Shown: positions 62,840 through 64,000 of the stretch, piece by piece
Position numbering within the stretch: the first letter of the stretch is position 1
How the letters are laid out: each line of letters opens with the position of its first letter
DNA from: Pseudomonas sp. SDI
GTDB taxonomy: Bacteria > Pseudomonadota > Gammaproteobacteria > Pseudomonadales > Pseudomonadaceae
DNA length: 64,000 nt
Direction of reading: 5' to 3'
Assembly (NCBI RefSeq): GCF_003105155.1
Contig: NZ_QETK01000008.1
Location: 112,586-176,585 of the forward strand
The notes under the pieces: model-generated
Seen by the model: the letters and a program-made list of their open reading frames with translations, nothing else
Databases searched by the model: none
What the model was told of the DNA's origin: nothing
Made by a program: the position numbers and the translations under genes

Positions 62840-63106
62840 ATGAATGCTCCGCTGCGCGTCAACGAAGCACTGCTGATCGCCGACCACGCCTTTGAACCCT
62901 TCCAGTGCGTAGCCTGGGATGCCCCTAACGGCACCGGCGAGCTAAGCCTGGCAGTGATCGACCGGACCAGCACCCGCATTGGCAGCAAGCAAGTATCCAG
63001 CAGCACCTACTCCGACCCGGCGCAATGGGCGCACCTGATCGAAGAAGTGCGGGCCGAGTTGAGCCAGAAAGGTTACAACTTGCAGCCGTGGCGCATGCCG
63101 GAATAA
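62840..63106 (+). CDS. hypothetical small protein, 88 residues
   Basis: A compact soluble protein beginning MNAPLRVNEALLIADHAFEP and ending KGYNLQPWRMPE. The frame is open further upstream, but the ATG at 62840 is preceded by an AGAGAG purine tract. It is followed at once by a perfect terminator. The family is not recognised. Confidence 0.7.
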   Translation: MNAPLRVNEALLIADHAFEPFQCVAWDAPNGTGELSLAVIDRTSTRIGSKQVSSSTYSDPAQWAHLIEEVRAELSQKGYNLQPWRMPE

Positions 63107-63120
63107 CTTTCCGGGCGATT

Positions 63121-63168
63121 GCCGATAAACAAAAAGTGCACCTACGGGTGCACTTTTTGTTTATCGGC
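63121..63168. terminator. bidirectional terminator, perfect 22-base inverted repeat
   Basis: GCCGATAAACAAAAAGTGCACC (63121-63142) is exactly complementary to 63147-63168 around the loop TACG. The A5 and T5 tracts in the arms suit termination in both directions between convergent genes. Confidence 0.85.
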
Positions 63169-63218
63169 AGTTTATCCAGATTAACCTGCGGCCATTTGCC
63201 GCAAGTTAGCACCCGCTA

Positions 63219-64000
63219 TTAGCGCGGAGCAAAATGTTCCAGATGACGATAGTCCGCGTTCAATGCCGCAGCCAACTGCCGAGCCCGGCCCAGGCGAATC
63301 GGCGCACGCTCCATATCGATCAGCAAACTGCTGCACGGCAGCGGCAAAACACCTTCCCAGGCCTTCAAGCGTCCATCGGTCATCACCAGGCAACGTTGCT
63401 GTTCGTCCGGGTAACGTTTCTGCCGTACCAGCAGCCACTGGCGCGCTTCCTCCAGCGCCGCCAGCAACGGCGTGCCGCCACCCGCGCCCAATTGCGCCAG
63501 CCACGGCTGCAACGCTGCCGACGCTTTCAGGCCATGCTGCTGCCAGCGCGGCTGCGTGCCGCTGGCCGTGAGCAAGGCCAAGCGGGCGCGCTCGCGATAG
63601 GCCTGATCAAAGAACCCGGCCAGCAGGCCCTTGGCCTGGCTCAAGGCCTGATGCCGGCGGGTCGACGCCGAGGCATCGACAATCACCAGCCACAGCTGAC
63701 CGGGCGCCGCACTGCGCTGCGTCCACTCAAGGTCGTGGCGGTTGCGTGGGCGGCCCTTGAGCAAGGTGCGGGCCCAGGCAATCGAACCCTCGCTGGCCTT
63801 GCGGGCACGGCCACGCGGGCCCTGATTCAGCACCCCGGCACGGGGCCGGACATCCACCCCCCGAGGCGTACGGGGGCGGATGTTCAGGGCTTTTTTGGCC
63901 AGCTCGGCACCTCGCGCCGAACACCCACTGCGACCGGCTGCGCCGGCATCTCGCCCCATTGCCCGGCGGCATCGCCCGGCGCCTGGCCGGCCTGCGCTGC
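63219..64000 (-). CDS. ChlD/BchD-like VWA-domain protein (5' truncated by window edge)
   Basis: The frame is open to the window edge, so the start is outside. The C-terminal von Willebrand A domain has a MIDAS-type DASAST, then GGGTPLLAAL and CLVMTDGRL. The upstream part (RGVDVRPRAGVLNQGPRGR) resembles the linker of magnesium/cobalt chelatase D subunits. In Pseudomonas such proteins are encoded next to ChlI and CobN for cobalt insertion, but those genes are not visible here. Confidence 0.82.
   Translation of the reverse strand, partial: SAGRPGAGRCRRAMGRDAGAAGRSGCSARGAELAKKALNIRPRTPRGVDVRPRAGVLNQGPRGRARKASEGSIAWARTLLKGRPRNRHDLEWTQRSAAPGQLWLVIVDASASTRRHQALSQAKGLLAGFFDQAYRERARLALLTASGTQPRWQQHGLKASAALQPWLAQLGAGGGTPLLAALEEARQWLLVRQKRYPDEQQRCLVMTDGRLKAWEGVLPLPCSSLLIDMERAPIRLGRARQLAAALNADYRHLEHFAPR

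Overview
The window looks like a chromosomal segment of a fluorescent Pseudomonas, probably of the P. putida / P. fluorescens kind. This rests on high GC, short Shine-Dalgarno-led operons, a complete fapABCDEF amyloid operon, LpxO, several ANR/FNR boxes, an arsR-gapdh-arsJ unit, compact stand-alone Rhs-type proteins and REP-like palindromes. No rRNA, tRNA, CRISPR array, IS element or integrase was recognised.

Layout, 0-11.6 kb. A YhaV-type toxin is cut by the left edge. Next comes an arsenate detoxification unit (arsR, an arsenate-linked GAPDH and arsJ) and a convergent TrkH potassium transporter. A seven-gene same-strand run follows: a thermostable-hemolysin family protein, an AMP-forming acyl ligase homologue, a heme-oxygenase-like diiron oxidase, an SDR, an exported TPR protein, an OmpR-type response regulator and a histidine kinase. 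I cannot name its product, and it is the best candidate here for an undescribed biosynthetic or signalling system.

11.6-22.3 kb. A low-oxygen stress block holds two related GNAT proteins, two tandem-domain universal stress proteins, a zinc alcohol dehydrogenase, an Hsp20-like protein and an FNR-like regulator with four cluster cysteines. Five TTGAT-N4-ATCAA-like sites sit in its promoters. A DUF4010/MgtC membrane protein, an MFS exporter and a YeeE/YedE pair follow.

22.3-34 kb. An McrBC restriction system whose McrB carries an EVE/PUA-like N-terminal region has a frameshifted small gene beside it. Then come an ABC exporter, a decayed gene, a class V aminotransferase, and a phospholipase D-like protein paired with a secreted RNase T2.

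34-39.5 kb. An ECF sigma factor and a DUF1109/NrsF anti-sigma factor diverge from a bufferin operon: precursor bufA, the MNIO enzyme bufB, bufC and a DoxX protein. Both sides carry a GTAACC-N16-CGAA promoter, so one sigma factor appears to drive both. An MscS channel and a GNAT protein follow.

39.5-43.4 kb. A patchy, partly AT-rich accessory stretch contains a CPCC protein, a small orphan protein, two broken genes, three copies of a dispersed repeat and a compact Rhs protein with a possible caspase/C80-like C-terminal domain.

43.4-64 kb. Mostly core genes: a GGDEF-EAL protein, a GapN-like dehydrogenase, a VOC protein, LpxO, an AhpD-like protein, a GNAT protein, UppP, a chemoreceptor, PnuC plus NadR-like kinase, the fap operon with a sigma-54 promoter, a convergent VpsR-like sigma-54 activator, and a ChlD-like VWA protein cut by the right edge.
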